64,000 nt of DNA, from positions 2,418,001 through 2,482,000 of the forward strand of contig NZ_CP030051.1 of NCBI RefSeq assembly GCF_004114975.1. Reading direction: 5' to 3'. The notes under the pieces are model-generated. The model was given only the letters and a program-made list of their open reading frames with translations, made no database searches and was not told the DNA's origin. A program made the position numbers and the translations under genes. Position 1 is the stretch's first letter. Each line of letters starts with the position of its first letter. Below are positions 24,911 to 34,330 of this stretch, piece after piece. This DNA is from Bradyrhizobium guangdongense (GTDB lineage: Bacteria; Pseudomonadota; Alphaproteobacteria; Rhizobiales; Xanthobacteraceae).

Positions 24911-26483
24911 GCGTGGCCTCCTTCGGCTCGAGGCTGCTTCCTCCCATCAGCAGGCCGAGCTTCTCGCGCGTTGCCTCGCTCGCTGCGAGCGGAGCAGACA
25001 GCCGGCCGTGGAACATCACGGCGATGCGGTCGGCGATCTCGGCCAGTTCGTCAAGATCCTGGCTGGTCACCAGCACCGCGGCGCCGGCGCTTGCAAGATC
25101 GAGCAAAGCCTGGCGGATCACGGCGGCGGCACCGGCATCGACGCCCCAGGTCGGCTGGCTCACCACCAGCACCGCGGGGTTGCGCAGGATCTCCCGGCCG
25201 ACAATGAATTTTTGCAAATTGCCGCCCGACAGCGATGCAGCTTCCGGATCGCGCTTGGCCTTGCGCACATCGAAAGTCTCGGTCGCCTTGTCCACGGTCT
25301 TCAGCGTGGCCGCCGTGTCGATGAAGCCGTGCTTGACCATGCCGCTGGCGGCGTGTCCGGTCAGCAGCGCGTTCTCCGACAGTCTCATGCGCGGCGCAGT
25401 GCCGTGGCCGAGCCGCTCTTCGGGCACAAAGGCGGCGCCGAGCTTGCGCCGCTTGGTGATCGAGAGGTGGCCGGCGGCGATGCCTTCGATGACGACCGTG
25501 CCGGGATCCTTCGACAGCCGCTCGCCGGACAGTGCCGCGAACAACTCGTCCTGGCCGTTGCCGGCCACGCCAGCGATGCCGAGGATCTCGCCGCCCTTGA
25601 GCTCTAACGAGATGTGTTCGAGCCGCACACCATGCGCCTCTTCCGGCGCGAGCGTGAGATCGTTGACGACCAGCCGCGGGATCGTGGTCTTGCGGCCGGC
25701 GGCCGGCTTCACCTCCTTGATCTCGCCGCCCACCATCATGCGGGCAAGCGAGGCGGCGGTCTCTAGGCGGGGATTGCAGGTGTGGATCTTCTGGCCGCCG
25801 CGCAGGATGGTGGCGGTATCGCAGAGTCGCTTCACCTCCTCGAGCTTGTGGCTGATATAGAGGATGGCGCGGCCTTCGGCCTTGAGCCGTTCCAGCACCA
25901 CGAAAAGCTGGTCGGCCTCTTGCGGCGTCAGCACCGCGGTGGGCTCGTCCAGGATGAGGAATTTCGGGTCCTGCATCAGCGCGCGGACGATCTCGATGCG
26001 CTGGCGCTCGCCCACCGACAATTGCCAGACCTCACGCCGGGGATCAAGCGGCAGGCCATAGGTCTTCGATACCCGCTCCAGCCGCGCCGACATGTCCTTG
26101 AAGGATTCCTTGCCGTCGAGCCCAAGCGCGACGTTCTCGGCAACGGTGAGATTGTCGAACAGCGAGAAGTGCTGGAACACCATGCCGATGCCGCGGCTGC
26201 GCGCCTCGGCAGGACCGGACAGCACGATACGGTCGCCTTGCCAGTGGATCTCACCGGCGCTGGGCTGGATCAGCCCATAGATCGCCTTGACCAGCGTCGA
26301 CTTGCCGGCGCCGTTCTCGCCGAGCAGCGCGTGGATCTCCTTCGGCCAGATGTCGATGTCGATGGCATCGTTGGCGAGGGAGTCCCCATAGCGTTTGGTG
26401 AGCCCGACCGTCCTGAGCAACGGGGACTCGCCGGAATGCAGGCCGTTGGGCGTCGGATCTAACATTCGCTGGTATGCTGGCAT
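24894..26483 (-). CDS. BMP-type ABC transporter ATPase with two nucleotide-binding domains (importer 1)
   Basis: 529 residues with two ABC domains. The first has Walker A GENGAGKST (~residue 57), signature LSVGERQRIE and Walker B FLILDEPTAVLT. The second has a degenerate Walker A (GVAGNGQDEL) but a recognisable signature LSGGNLQKFIVGREILRNPA. This asymmetry is normal for YufO/RbsA-type ATPases. The N-terminus MPAYQRMLDPTPNG has alternative starts. It is the first gene of the operon; its promoter must lie in 26484-26800. Confidence 0.9.
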   Translation of the reverse strand: MPAYQRMLDPTPNGLHSGESPLLRTVGLTKRYGDSLANDAIDIDIWPKEIHALLGENGAGKSTLVKAIYGLIQPSAGEIHWQGDRIVLSGPAEARSRGIGMVFQHFSLFDNLTVAENVALGLDGKESFKDMSARLERVSKTYGLPLDPRREVWQLSVGERQRIEIVRALMQDPKFLILDEPTAVLTPQEADQLFVVLERLKAEGRAILYISHKLEEVKRLCDTATILRGGQKIHTCNPRLETAASLARMMVGGEIKEVKPAAGRKTTIPRLVVNDLTLAPEEAHGVRLEHISLELKGGEILGIAGVAGNGQDELFAALSGERLSKDPGTVVIEGIAAGHLSITKRRKLGAAFVPEERLGHGTAPRMRLSENALLTGHAASGMVKHGFIDTAATLKTVDKATETFDVRKAKRDPEAASLSGGNLQKFIVGREILRNPAVLVVSQPTWGVDAGAAAVIRQALLDLASAGAAVLVTSQDLDELAEIADRIAVMFHGRLSAPLAASEATREKLGLLMGGSSLEPKEATHAVGA

Positions 26484-27036
26484 GGATGAATTGCCTCAAT
26501 AGTGGGCTAGTTTGAACCGCCGCGTAAGGTGTGAAAAAGCGTCATCCCTTGCTCAACGCGTCGGCAGGCCGCCGGTGTCACGATTCGGGGCGCTTTCCGG
26601 CCACCTGTTCGGCCCTCGGGCGGCCATTGAGAGTGCATCGTGCGTTCGGAAACCGTTGCAAATTTGTGACGGTTCAAGCCAAATCGGAACCGGCTATGCA
26701 GGCTTGACGTGAAGTTGAGCAAAGTGGCCCGCGGCTCGTATGCATTGGACTGCGACGATGGCGATCGTCTTCGACAGCCGTGATTGGGGCGTTGCCTCAA
26801 CGCAAAAGGCGAGCAGAATCAACCGGGAATGTTTGGCGTCGCCGTCTCTGGCGTCGTCGAGCTTCGGGAAACGTCGCCAAAGAAATCCCCTCAAATGATA
26901 CGGCGTCACACCACATGGTGCCGAAACAAGCGGCATGCCTTGAAAAAAGTTGAGGCTTCTCACCTCGGGACTTCGGCGCAAGTGTCGCCCGCAGGGGACG
27001 TTCATTGCTACGCGTCCAAACTTGGGGGTATTCAGG
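26484..27036. other. Divergent regulatory gap between importer 1 and the outer-membrane channel gene
   Basis: 553 bp with short open frames only, none with motifs or a good ribosome site. It must hold the promoters of the importer-1 operon (leftward) and the channel gene (rightward). No sigma-54 consensus with the right spacing was seen here, unlike the two other purine promoters. TTGACGTG near 26704 (+) is a possible -35 element. Confidence 0.5.
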
Positions 27037-28149
27037 ATGTCGTTTCGTTTCAGGGCAGTCGCAGCCGCGCTGCTGTCACTAGTTTCGCTTGCCACTGGTG
27101 GCTTGGCGCAGGCCGCGGATTTGCCGGTCAAGGCTGCGAAGAAGGCGCCTGACCTCCCGTTCTTCCTGGTGATAGACGACCGCGTGTCGTTCTCCTGGAT
27201 GCCGAAGGGCACCGATCCCGGCATGTGGAGCACCCGCCCGGATGGCAGCATCAACGGCAAGACGGCCAAGCAGGTCTACTCGTTCACCCACTTCGATCTC
27301 TGGGCCTATGGTACCAACTTCTTCACCATCTCGATGTTCAAGTCGGGTCAGAACGATCCGTCCAACCCGTGCATTGCCCCCGGCCTGCTGTCCAACTTTG
27401 CGGCGGGTAATTGCGCAGGTGCAACCGAGATCTACGGTCTGTTCCGCTCGACCTTGGGCTGGAACGAGCTGTTCAACACCAAAGCCTTCACCGCCGGCCC
27501 GTTGCATAACATCTCCTTCGAAGTCGGTATGGACGGCAACAGTGAGAACACCTTCCTCGCGCCTGCCAAGCGCGACGTCGTCGCCGGTCTGCAGTTCGCC
27601 TTCGACCTGCCTTACAAGGGTTACATCAACGTTGCGCCCTTGATGTACTGGGAGTTCTCGAACCACAATGCGTTCACGCAGTGCGGCACGGTCTTCGCCG
27701 GTGGCACGGTGCCGGGAACGTCGTGCAACTCCGATGGCAACGTATCGTACAACCCGACCTGGGCCGTCGAAATCAACTATTACATGGACCTCGGCTTCCT
27801 GCCGCCGAACATGCAGTTCTGGTCGATCAGCGGCCGCGCTGGTTGGTATGGCCCGAAGGGCGACTCGAACGGCCTTCCTGCGCTCTCAGGCGTTGGCCGG
27901 ATGTCAACCGCCTCCAAGACCGAGCTGAACAGCGAACCGATCCGCCTGACCTTCGACGCCTCGAAGGCGGTCTGGGGTGACAAGTACTCGCACTTCGTCG
28001 ACCTCTGGGTCGCCTACCGCTACTGGCAGAACAAGTTCGGCCTCGACCACAACGCCGCGCCCGGCGTCTGCACGGTCGCCGCGACCGGCCAGAGCACCAA
28101 CAGCTGCACCGAGTCCACGGTCTACGGTGGCGTCACGGTGAAGTTCTGA
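27037..28149 (+). CDS. Outer-membrane protein, probable Tsx-like nucleoside channel
   Basis: 370 residues with a Sec signal (ALLSLVSLATGGLAQAAD). The rest alternates in amphipathic strands typical of a beta-barrel, with aromatic girdle residues, and ends in the outer-membrane signature ...VYGGVTVKF with terminal Phe. FTHFDLWAYGTNFFTISMFK and HFVDLWVAYRYWQNKFGLDH recall Tsx/OmpK nucleoside channels. Two short Cys pairs (SNPC...AAGNC) may stabilise loops. The ATG at 27037 follows GGGGG; the longer frame precedes the signal peptide. Position between two nucleoside-type ABC importers supports purine passage; the Tsx assignment is tentative. Confidence 0.65.
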   Translation: MSFRFRAVAAALLSLVSLATGGLAQAADLPVKAAKKAPDLPFFLVIDDRVSFSWMPKGTDPGMWSTRPDGSINGKTAKQVYSFTHFDLWAYGTNFFTISMFKSGQNDPSNPCIAPGLLSNFAAGNCAGATEIYGLFRSTLGWNELFNTKAFTAGPLHNISFEVGMDGNSENTFLAPAKRDVVAGLQFAFDLPYKGYINVAPLMYWEFSNHNAFTQCGTVFAGGTVPGTSCNSDGNVSYNPTWAVEINYYMDLGFLPPNMQFWSISGRAGWYGPKGDSNGLPALSGVGRMSTASKTELNSEPIRLTFDASKAVWGDKYSHFVDLWVAYRYWQNKFGLDHNAAPGVCTVAATGQSTNSCTESTVYGGVTVKF

Positions 28150-28230
28150 TCGGTTGACGGTCTCAAAGATTTCGGTGGCGCCGTGCAGAAATGCGCGGCG
28201 CCATCCGTGTTTCGACAGGTACCGCAGCGC

Positions 28231-28716
28231 CTACTTCGTCCACACGTCGTCGTGCAGTGCCTGGGCCTCGTCTTCGAGCAAAGGGCCCACGATCTCGGTC
28301 GGCCGCTGGCCGCTCGCAAACACCTTACGGCAGGGAAGATCGAGCGTCGGGTTCTCTGGGTGGTTGCCGGTGACGCCGCGCAGGCGATGCTCACTGAGGC
28401 CGTAGACCACACGACCGATGCCGGCCCAGTAGATCGCGCCCGAACACATCGCGCAGGGCTCGGCGGAGGAATAGAGCGTCGAGCGTGCCAGTACTTCGCG
28501 GTTCAGCGTGCGGCAGGCTTGCGTCGCCGCCAGGCGCTCGGCGTGCGCGGTGCCGTCGTGGTCAGGCATGTAGCCGTTCTCAGCTTCGATCAGCACCTTG
28601 CCGTCGGTATCGACGACGATGCAGCCGAAAGGATGATTGCCGTGCGTGAGGGAACGGCGCGCGACCACAAAAGAGACGCGCAGGAAGTATTCGTCGCGCT
28701 CAGTTGCGCCGCTCAT
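28231..28716 (-). CDS. Guanine deaminase-like nucleoside/nucleobase deaminase (CDA fold)
   Basis: A 161-residue zinc-dependent deaminase of the cytidine/deoxycytidylate superfamily. Zinc motif HAE lies in GTAHAERLAATQA (~residue 58) and PCAMC in SSAEPCAMCSGAIYWAGIGR (~90). The catalytic Glu is present. GNHPFGCIVVDTDG fits the guanine deaminase/TadA subgroup. In this purine operon guanine deaminase (guanine to xanthine, feeding the xanthine dehydrogenase) is the best guess. The gap to the ATPase gene upstream is 14 bp, so it is the last gene of the importer-2 operon. Confidence 0.8.
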   Translation of the reverse strand: MSGATERDEYFLRVSFVVARRSLTHGNHPFGCIVVDTDGKVLIEAENGYMPDHDGTAHAERLAATQACRTLNREVLARSTLYSSAEPCAMCSGAIYWAGIGRVVYGLSEHRLRGVTGNHPENPTLDLPCRKVFASGQRPTEIVGPLLEDEAQALHDDVWTK

Positions 28717-28730
28717 CGCTGACTCCCTGG

Positions 28731-30248
28731 TCAGTGCCCCGCCATATGCCGGCCGACCACGGTAAGATCGGCCTCGCTGGTTCGTGCTTCATACACGAAT
28801 TCGCCGTGGAACATCACCACCAGCCTGTCAGACAATTCGAGCAATTCGTCGAGATCCTCGCTGACCAGCAGCACCGCCGCGCCGCGGTTGCGCGCAGCCA
28901 TGATCTCGGCGTGGATCTGTGCCACGGCCGCGAAGTCGAGGCCAAAGCATGGATTGGCTGCAATCAACACCTCGACATCGCCCGCCAGTTCGCGGGCGAG
29001 CACCGCGCGCTGAACATTCCCGCCCGACAGCGCCGAGATCGGTGTCTGGGGCGTGCGGGTCTTGATCTTGTACTGGCCGATCTTCCTCTTCGCCTCGTCG
29101 CGGAAAGCGCCGCGGTTGAGCCACCAACCGCCGCTGGCGAAGGGAGCGCGGTCGAACTCGCGGAACGCGATGTTGTCGGCCACGCTCATGCCTCCGACGC
29201 AGGCGTTCTTGAGCGGCTCCTCGGGCAGCAGCGACATCTTGTGGCGTCGCATCTCCTCGCGGTTGGCGTGATAGGAATCGCCAGAGATGCGGATCTCGCC
29301 GCCCTCGGCCTCGCGCTGGCCGGCCAGGACCTCGACCAGCTGGCGCTGGCCGTTGCCGGAGACGCCCGCGATGCCGACGATCTCGCCCGCGCGCACGGTG
29401 AGGCACACGTCATGGACGGCGATGGCGCCGGCATCGTCGACCGCGCGGAGCTTTGAAAGCTCAAGGCGCGCCTGGCCGGCTTCGCCGGTGCGCGCCGGCT
29501 GGACCGTGAGCTCCTCGGCTCCGATCATGGTGCGCGCCATGGCATCCGGTGTCAGCTCGGAAACCTTGCCGGCTCCGGCGAGTTTGCCACGGCGTAGGAT
29601 CGTGACCTCGTCGGCGAAGGCCATGACCTCACGGAACTTGTGCGTGATCATCAAAATGGTCAGCTCGCCTCTGACGACCATGTCGCGGAGCATGCCGAGC
29701 ACCTCGTCGGCTTCGGCCGGCGTTAGCACAGAGGTGGGTTCATCAAGGATCAGGAAGCGCCGCTTCAGATAGAGCTGCTTGAGGATCTCGCATTTCTGCC
29801 GCTCACCTGCGGAGATATCCGAGACCTTCGCGGAGAGCGGCACCTTGAAGGGCATCCGCGCCAGGAATGCCTCGAGCTGTTTCATCTCCTTCGGCCAGTT
29901 CACCACGGCCGGCACATCGTCGCGCGCCAGCACCAGATTTTCGGCCACCGTCATGGCCGGCACCAGCGTAAAGTGCTGATAGACCATACCGAGACCGAGC
30001 GCGTGCGCATCTTTCGGGTTGGCGATCGCCTGTTCGTGGCCGCCGATGAGGATGTCGCCTTCGGTCGCGTGGTAGTAGCCCATGATGCATTTGACGAGGG
30101 TCGATTTCCCGGCGCCGTTCTCGCCGAGTAGCGCATGGAACGAGCCCGGCCGCACCTTCAGTGCGACATTGTCCAGCGCCAGGAAATCGCCAAAGCGCAT
30201 GGTCATGGCGATGGCGTCGAGGCCGAAGGCGCCTGTTGGCGCGGGCAT
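28731..30248 (-). CDS. BMP-type ABC transporter ATPase with two nucleotide-binding domains (importer 2)
   Basis: 505 residues, starting MPAPTGAFGLDAIAMTMRFG. The first ABC domain has Walker A GENGAGKST, signature ISAGERQKCEILKQL and Walker B FLILDEPTSVLT. The second has GVSGNGQRQL and signature LSGGNVQRAVLARELAGDVE. A GTG at 30263 overlaps the upstream stop and would add five residues; I favour the ATG at 30248. The much longer open frame (to 30839) is an artefact crossing the hydrolase gene. It pairs with the permeases at 30954-32992. Confidence 0.9.
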   Translation of the reverse strand: MPAPTGAFGLDAIAMTMRFGDFLALDNVALKVRPGSFHALLGENGAGKSTLVKCIMGYYHATEGDILIGGHEQAIANPKDAHALGLGMVYQHFTLVPAMTVAENLVLARDDVPAVVNWPKEMKQLEAFLARMPFKVPLSAKVSDISAGERQKCEILKQLYLKRRFLILDEPTSVLTPAEADEVLGMLRDMVVRGELTILMITHKFREVMAFADEVTILRRGKLAGAGKVSELTPDAMARTMIGAEELTVQPARTGEAGQARLELSKLRAVDDAGAIAVHDVCLTVRAGEIVGIAGVSGNGQRQLVEVLAGQREAEGGEIRISGDSYHANREEMRRHKMSLLPEEPLKNACVGGMSVADNIAFREFDRAPFASGGWWLNRGAFRDEAKRKIGQYKIKTRTPQTPISALSGGNVQRAVLARELAGDVEVLIAANPCFGLDFAAVAQIHAEIMAARNRGAAVLLVSEDLDELLELSDRLVVMFHGEFVYEARTSEADLTVVGRHMAGH

Positions 30249-30259
30249 TTCGCCGATGA

Positions 30260-30943
30260 TCACGAAATCGCTCCGATGAAGGCCTCGGAGGTGGAGACCG
30301 CGCCGAACACACCGCCCTGCATCTTGATCATCTTGAGCGCGTGCTCGTGATTGCTCTTGTCCGTCGCGCCGCAGCAGTCTTGCAGCAACACGCATTCGAA
30401 GCCGCGGTCGTTGGCCTCGCGCATGGTGGTGTGGACGCAGACGTCGGTGGTGATGCCGGTGAGCACGATGTTCTCGATGCCGCGCACGCGCAGGATCAAT
30501 TCCAGATCGGTTGCGCAGAACGAGCCCTTGCCGGGCTTGTCGATAACAGGCTCGCCGGGCAAGGGTGCAAGTTCCTCGATGATGTCCCAGCCGGGCTCGC
30601 CGCGCACCAGGATGCGGCCGCAGGGACCGGGATCGCCGATGCCGGCACCGATCTGGCGCGAGCGCCAGCGCTTGTTGGCGGGAAGATCGGAGAGATCCGG
30701 GCGATGGCCTTCGCGGGTGTGGATGATATGAAAGCCCTGCTTGCGCATCGCAGCGAGCACTCTTTTGATCGGCTCGATCGGCGCCCGCGTTAGCGACAGG
30801 TCGTAGCCCATCTTGTCGACATACCCGCCGACGCCGCAAAAATCGGTCTGCATGTCGATGATGATGAGCGCGGTATTTTGGGCGCGGAGATCACCATTAT
30901 ATGGCCACGCATAAGGCTCGGACTTGATGTAGCGCTCGGGCAT
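30260..30943 (-). CDS. Cysteine hydrolase, biuret amidohydrolase-like (isochorismatase superfamily)
   Basis: 227 residues with the isochorismatase-like catalytic triad Asp30 ([11 protein letters not shown]), Lys136 (IDKPGKGSF) and Cys169 (TGITTDVCV). Long stretches such as [45 protein letters not shown] and [15 protein letters not shown] match, from memory, the Rhizobium leguminosarum biuret hydrolase BiuH. The triad is shifted by six residues consistent with a shorter N-terminus. The enzyme would release ammonia from biuret, giving allophanate. It lies inside an importer operon; no allophanate hydrolase is in the window. Ureidoacrylate or another small ureide is an alternative substrate. Confidence 0.82.
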   Translation of the reverse strand: MPERYIKSEPYAWPYNGDLRAQNTALIIIDMQTDFCGVGGYVDKMGYDLSLTRAPIEPIKRVLAAMRKQGFHIIHTREGHRPDLSDLPANKRWRSRQIGAGIGDPGPCGRILVRGEPGWDIIEELAPLPGEPVIDKPGKGSFCATDLELILRVRGIENIVLTGITTDVCVHTTMREANDRGFECVLLQDCCGATDKSNHEHALKMIKMQGGVFGAVSTSEAFIGAIS

Positions 30944-30953
30944 GATTTGCTCT

Positions 30954-31880
30954 CTAGCGGGTGATTGACAATTCCGCCGGGGCTCCGGTCAGGGTGCGCT
31001 TCGGCGAGCAGGTGATGATCATGATCGCCAGCGTCAGGATGTAGGGCGCGGCGTTGAAGAGGTGATAGCCTGATGTAACGCCGACCGACTGCAGCGCCGG
31101 CCCAAGTGCCGCGGCGCCGCCGAAGGCAAGCGAGGCCCACAAGCAGAGCAGGGGATCCCAGCGTGCGAAGATCACCAGCGCCACTGCCGTGATGCCCTGG
31201 CCGGACGAGAGTCCCTCGTTCCAGCTTCCTGGGTAGAACAGCGACAGGAACGAGCCGCCGATGCCGGCAAGGAAGCCACCGACCATGGTGGCGCGCAGGC
31301 GGATCAGCAGTACGGAGTGACCCATCGCGCGCGCGGCATCAGTGCTTTCGCCAGCGGTGCGGATGAGAAGACCCCAGCGTGTCGTGCGGAACGCCCAACA
31401 GAGGACCGGCGCGAGCGCGACGCCGATCAGGAACAGCACGTTGACGCGCAACGCGGCGCGGACTTGCGGGATGTCGCTCCACCAGCCGAAATCGATCGCA
31501 GGCAGCCGCGGCGCGGTCGGCTCGATCAGCGGTTTGCCGAGATAGAACGCGAGGCCGGTGCCGAACAGCATCAAGGCGATGCCGACCGCCACGTCGTTGA
31601 CCCGTGGCAGCGAGCAGATGCCGGCATGGAGCGCGCCCAGCAGCGCGCCGGTGATGCCTGCGGCAAGTACGCCGAGCCAGGGCGATCCAGTGAGATAGGA
31701 AATGCCATAGGCGCTCATCGCGCCCATCACCAGCGTGCCCTCGAGGCCAAGATTGATGCGGCCCGAACGCTCGGTGATGCATTCCCCCAGGCTCACGAAC
31801 AGGAAGGGGGTGGACACGCGAATGGCGCCGCCGAGCACGGCCAATGGGACTGTCCAGAGTCCGATCGATCCGTCTGCCAT
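30954..31880 (-). CDS. BMP-type ABC transporter permease (importer 2, second permease)
   Basis: 308 residues, about eight membrane segments, BPD_transp_2 family: [60 protein letters not shown] and [20 protein letters not shown]. The start ATG at 31880 overlaps the upstream stop as TGATG, a coupled start; the longer frame to 32717 runs through the neighbouring permease in another frame. The hydrolase gene follows after 10 bp. Confidence 0.88.
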   Translation of the reverse strand: MADGSIGLWTVPLAVLGGAIRVSTPFLFVSLGECITERSGRINLGLEGTLVMGAMSAYGISYLTGSPWLGVLAAGITGALLGALHAGICSLPRVNDVAVGIALMLFGTGLAFYLGKPLIEPTAPRLPAIDFGWWSDIPQVRAALRVNVLFLIGVALAPVLCWAFRTTRWGLLIRTAGESTDAARAMGHSVLLIRLRATMVGGFLAGIGGSFLSLFYPGSWNEGLSSGQGITAVALVIFARWDPLLCLWASLAFGGAAALGPALQSVGVTSGYHLFNAAPYILTLAIMIITCSPKRTLTGAPAELSITR

Positions 31881-32992
31881 CAGGACCTGCCTTTCAACAA
31901 ACCGATGCGCCCGTAGAGCGCGTCGCTGGCTAGCACGAAGACGAAGATGATGCCCTGGAGCACCAGCACGGATGCATCGGGAAGCCCCAGGCGACGCTGC
32001 AACAGGCCGCCGCTGGCGCTGATACCACCGAGCAGGATCGCGACGGGAATGATCGCAAGCGGATTTTGCCGCGCGAGGAAGGCGACAAGGATGCCAGTGA
32101 AGCCATAGCCGGCGGCGAGATTGGCGTTGGTGCGGCCCTGCACTGCTGCGACCTCGACCATGCCGGCAAGACCCGCGGTGCCTCCGGCGAGAAAGCAGAT
32201 GGTGAGGATCAGCTTGCTGACGCCGAGACCGACGATTCTTGCAGCGCGGATGTTGCCTCCGGCAACGCGCGCGGCGAAGCCGAACACGGTGTGATAGATC
32301 AGGATGTAGGCGGCGATCGCGGCGATCAGGCCGAACACGAGCCCCCAATGTATGTCGGTGCCGGGGATCGAGCCGATCATGTTGGCGGCGCCGATCTCGC
32401 GCGTGGACGGTTTGTTGAGACTCGCGGGATCGCGCATGGCGCCTTCCACGAGATGATTGAGGATCGCGAGCGCGATGTAGACGAGCAAGAGGCTCGAAAT
32501 CGTCTCGTTGACGCCGCGATATTGTCGCAGCGCGCCTGCCAGCATGATCCACAAGCCGCCGCCAATCACGCCGGCGCAGACCATCGCAATCTGGATCGCC
32601 AGCGGCGGAAGACCCTGAAGCGCGAGTGCGGCGCTGGTCGCCGACAATGCGCCGATCAGCAGTGCGCCTTCGCCGCCGATGATGACCATGCCGAGCTGCG
32701 CCGGCAGCGCCGTGCAAAGTGCGGTGAGGATGAGAGGCGCAGCACGCGTCAGCGTGTTCTGCCAGGAGAACCAGGTGCCGAACGCGCCGTAGTACATGTA
32801 GAAATAGAGGTCGAGCGGGTTCTTGCCGGACATTGCGACGAAGATGCCGAAGACCGCGAGTGCGCCGACCAGCGCCGCGCCGGGAATCAGGATGTACTCG
32901 ATGGTGCCGCCATGGCGTTGCAGAAAATCGGCGTCGGCGGCCGGGGCAACTGCCCCGACCGCTTCGGCGGACTCCGCAGCTTCCGTCGTCAC
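31880..32992 (-). CDS. BMP-type ABC transporter permease (importer 2, first permease)
   Basis: 370 residues with a ~35-residue cytoplasmic N-terminus, then about nine membrane segments. Features include GIFVAMSGKNPLDLYFYMYY, AQLGMVIIGGEGALLIGALS, GVNETISSLLLVYIALAILN, FAARVAGGNIRAARIVGLGV and AAGYGFTGILVAFLARQNPL. The GTG at 32992 overlaps the binding-protein stop (GTGA), which fixes the start; the frame upstream to 33313 lies within the binding-protein gene. Confidence 0.88.
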   Translation of the reverse strand: MTTEAAESAEAVGAVAPAADADFLQRHGGTIEYILIPGAALVGALAVFGIFVAMSGKNPLDLYFYMYYGAFGTWFSWQNTLTRAAPLILTALCTALPAQLGMVIIGGEGALLIGALSATSAALALQGLPPLAIQIAMVCAGVIGGGLWIMLAGALRQYRGVNETISSLLLVYIALAILNHLVEGAMRDPASLNKPSTREIGAANMIGSIPGTDIHWGLVFGLIAAIAAYILIYHTVFGFAARVAGGNIRAARIVGLGVSKLILTICFLAGGTAGLAGMVEVAAVQGRTNANLAAGYGFTGILVAFLARQNPLAIIPVAILLGGISASGGLLQRRLGLPDASVLVLQGIIFVFVLASDALYGRIGLLKGRS

Positions 32993-34101
32993 GAAGTCGC
33001 TCCGATCACGCCTTCGACGAGATAGTCCATCTTCTCGAGCTCGGGATCCTTCTGGCCGCGATCGGTGCCGGCCGCGATCACCGTCTTGCCCTTGTTGTCG
33101 ACGAGACCGCCCTTGAAGATGGCGTAGCCCTCTGCCGACAGGAACTTGGCCTTGATGTCGTCGGCGTGCTTGCGCGCCTCGGCGGACACGGCTTCGCCGT
33201 AAGGCGAGGTCTTGACGATCTCTTCCTTGAGGCCACCGCGATAGAAGTTCGGGATGCTCTCGCCGGCGGCGATCATCTTGACGAACTTCGGATAGAGCGC
33301 CTCCCAATTCCATTCGGCGCCGGTGAGATAGGCTTTCGGCGCCAGCGGCGACTGGTTGGTGTGATAGCCGCAGACGAAGGCGCCGCGGCGCGCGGCGTTC
33401 TCGACCATCGTCTTCGGGCCGTCGACATGGCAGGTCAGCACGTCCACGCCCTGGTCGATCAGGCTGTTGGTGGCCTCGGCTTCCTTGACCGGCATCGACC
33501 AGTCACCGGTGAAGATGACCTGGGTGGTGGCTTTGGGATTGGCGAGCTTGGCGCCTAGCGCGAAGGCGTTGATGTTGCGCAGCACCTGCGGAATCGGCTT
33601 GGCAGCGACGAAGCCGAGCTTGCCGCTCTTGGAGGTGTAGCCGGCGATGATGCCGGAGATGTACTGGGCTTCGTCGATATAGCCGAAATAGCTGCCGGCA
33701 TTCTTCGGGTCCTTGTCAGTCCAGAGGCCGCCGCAATGCTCGAAGTGAAGCTTCGGGTACTTGGTGGCCATCTTGACCATGTGCGGATTGTAGTAACCGA
33801 ACGAGGTCGGGAAGAGCAGGGTCGCGCCGTCGAGATTGATCATGGACTCGATCGTCTTCTCGACCGCGTCGGTCTCCGGCACCTTCTCTTCCTCGACGAC
33901 CTTGAGGCCGGGAATCTTCTTCAGTGCCGCCGCGCCTTGTGCGTGCGCCTGGTTGTAACCGTAGTCATCGCGTGAGCCGACATAGATGAAGCCGATGGTC
34001 GTCTCGGCCGCAAAGGTCGGACGGGCGCCGGCCGCTGCGCCGAGGGTGAGGGCGGCGCCGCCCTTCAACAAGTGTCGTCGTGAAATCCTGCCTAAATCCA
34101 T
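32989..34101 (-). CDS. TAT-exported BMP-family ABC substrate-binding protein (importer 2)
   Basis: 370 residues. The N-terminus has a twin-arginine signal (ISRRHLLKGGAALTLGAAAG), so it is exported folded. The mature part has the BMP fold: TIGFIYVGSRDDYGYNQAHA, LLFPTSFGYYNPHMVKMATK, SGIIAGYTSKSGKLGFVAAK and GVDVLTCHVDGPKTMVENAA. It differs clearly from the importer-1 protein and probably has another ligand, perhaps a ureide given the hydrolase in the operon. GGGGAG precedes the ATG. It is the first gene of a six-gene operon with a sigma-54 promoter ~66 bp upstream. Confidence 0.9.
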   Translation of the reverse strand: MDLGRISRRHLLKGGAALTLGAAAGARPTFAAETTIGFIYVGSRDDYGYNQAHAQGAAALKKIPGLKVVEEEKVPETDAVEKTIESMINLDGATLLFPTSFGYYNPHMVKMATKYPKLHFEHCGGLWTDKDPKNAGSYFGYIDEAQYISGIIAGYTSKSGKLGFVAAKPIPQVLRNINAFALGAKLANPKATTQVIFTGDWSMPVKEAEATNSLIDQGVDVLTCHVDGPKTMVENAARRGAFVCGYHTNQSPLAPKAYLTGAEWNWEALYPKFVKMIAAGESIPNFYRGGLKEEIVKTSPYGEAVSAEARKHADDIKAKFLSAEGYAIFKGGLVDNKGKTVIAAGTDRGQKDPELEKMDYLVEGVIGATS

Positions 34102-34178
34102 TGCTTGCTCCCCTTGGCGGAATGGACCGCCTCAACCTCGCGGCGACGCCGGTCTGACGAAGCCCGGGACAGGATGTC

Positions 34179-34193
34179 GCAAGCTTCGTGCCA
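34179..34193 (-). promoter_or_regulatory. Sigma-54 promoter of the importer-2/biuret hydrolase operon
   Basis: On the minus strand TGGCACGAAGCTTGC matches the -24/-12 consensus TGGCACG-N4-TTGC at all 11 fixed positions with exact spacing. The expected start near 34167 lies ~66 bp before the binding-protein ATG. In alphaproteobacteria such promoters are commonly driven by NtrC under nitrogen limitation; the activator site was not identified. The upstream 34200-34320 stretch is AT-rich. Confidence 0.8.
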
Positions 34194-34330
34194 GAGGTTA
34201 GGGGGAGGGCATCTTCATCTAAGCGTTTGAAATAAAATATGTTTCTTCATTGACCGAATCTTGATCAGAGATGCTTATGATGAAATATTAGGCGCAATAA
34301 TCTCGTTGTATGCAATTGTGTTGAGCAGCC

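Noticed and set aside
26507..26800. 97-codon minus-strand frame upstream of the importer-1 ATPase
   Set aside because: No ribosome site, no motifs, and it occupies the expected promoter region.
30263..30839. Upstream extension of the importer-2 ATPase frame to 30839
   Set aside because: It runs through the biuret-hydrolase gene in another frame and is Arg-rich; the ABC domain starts at about 30248.
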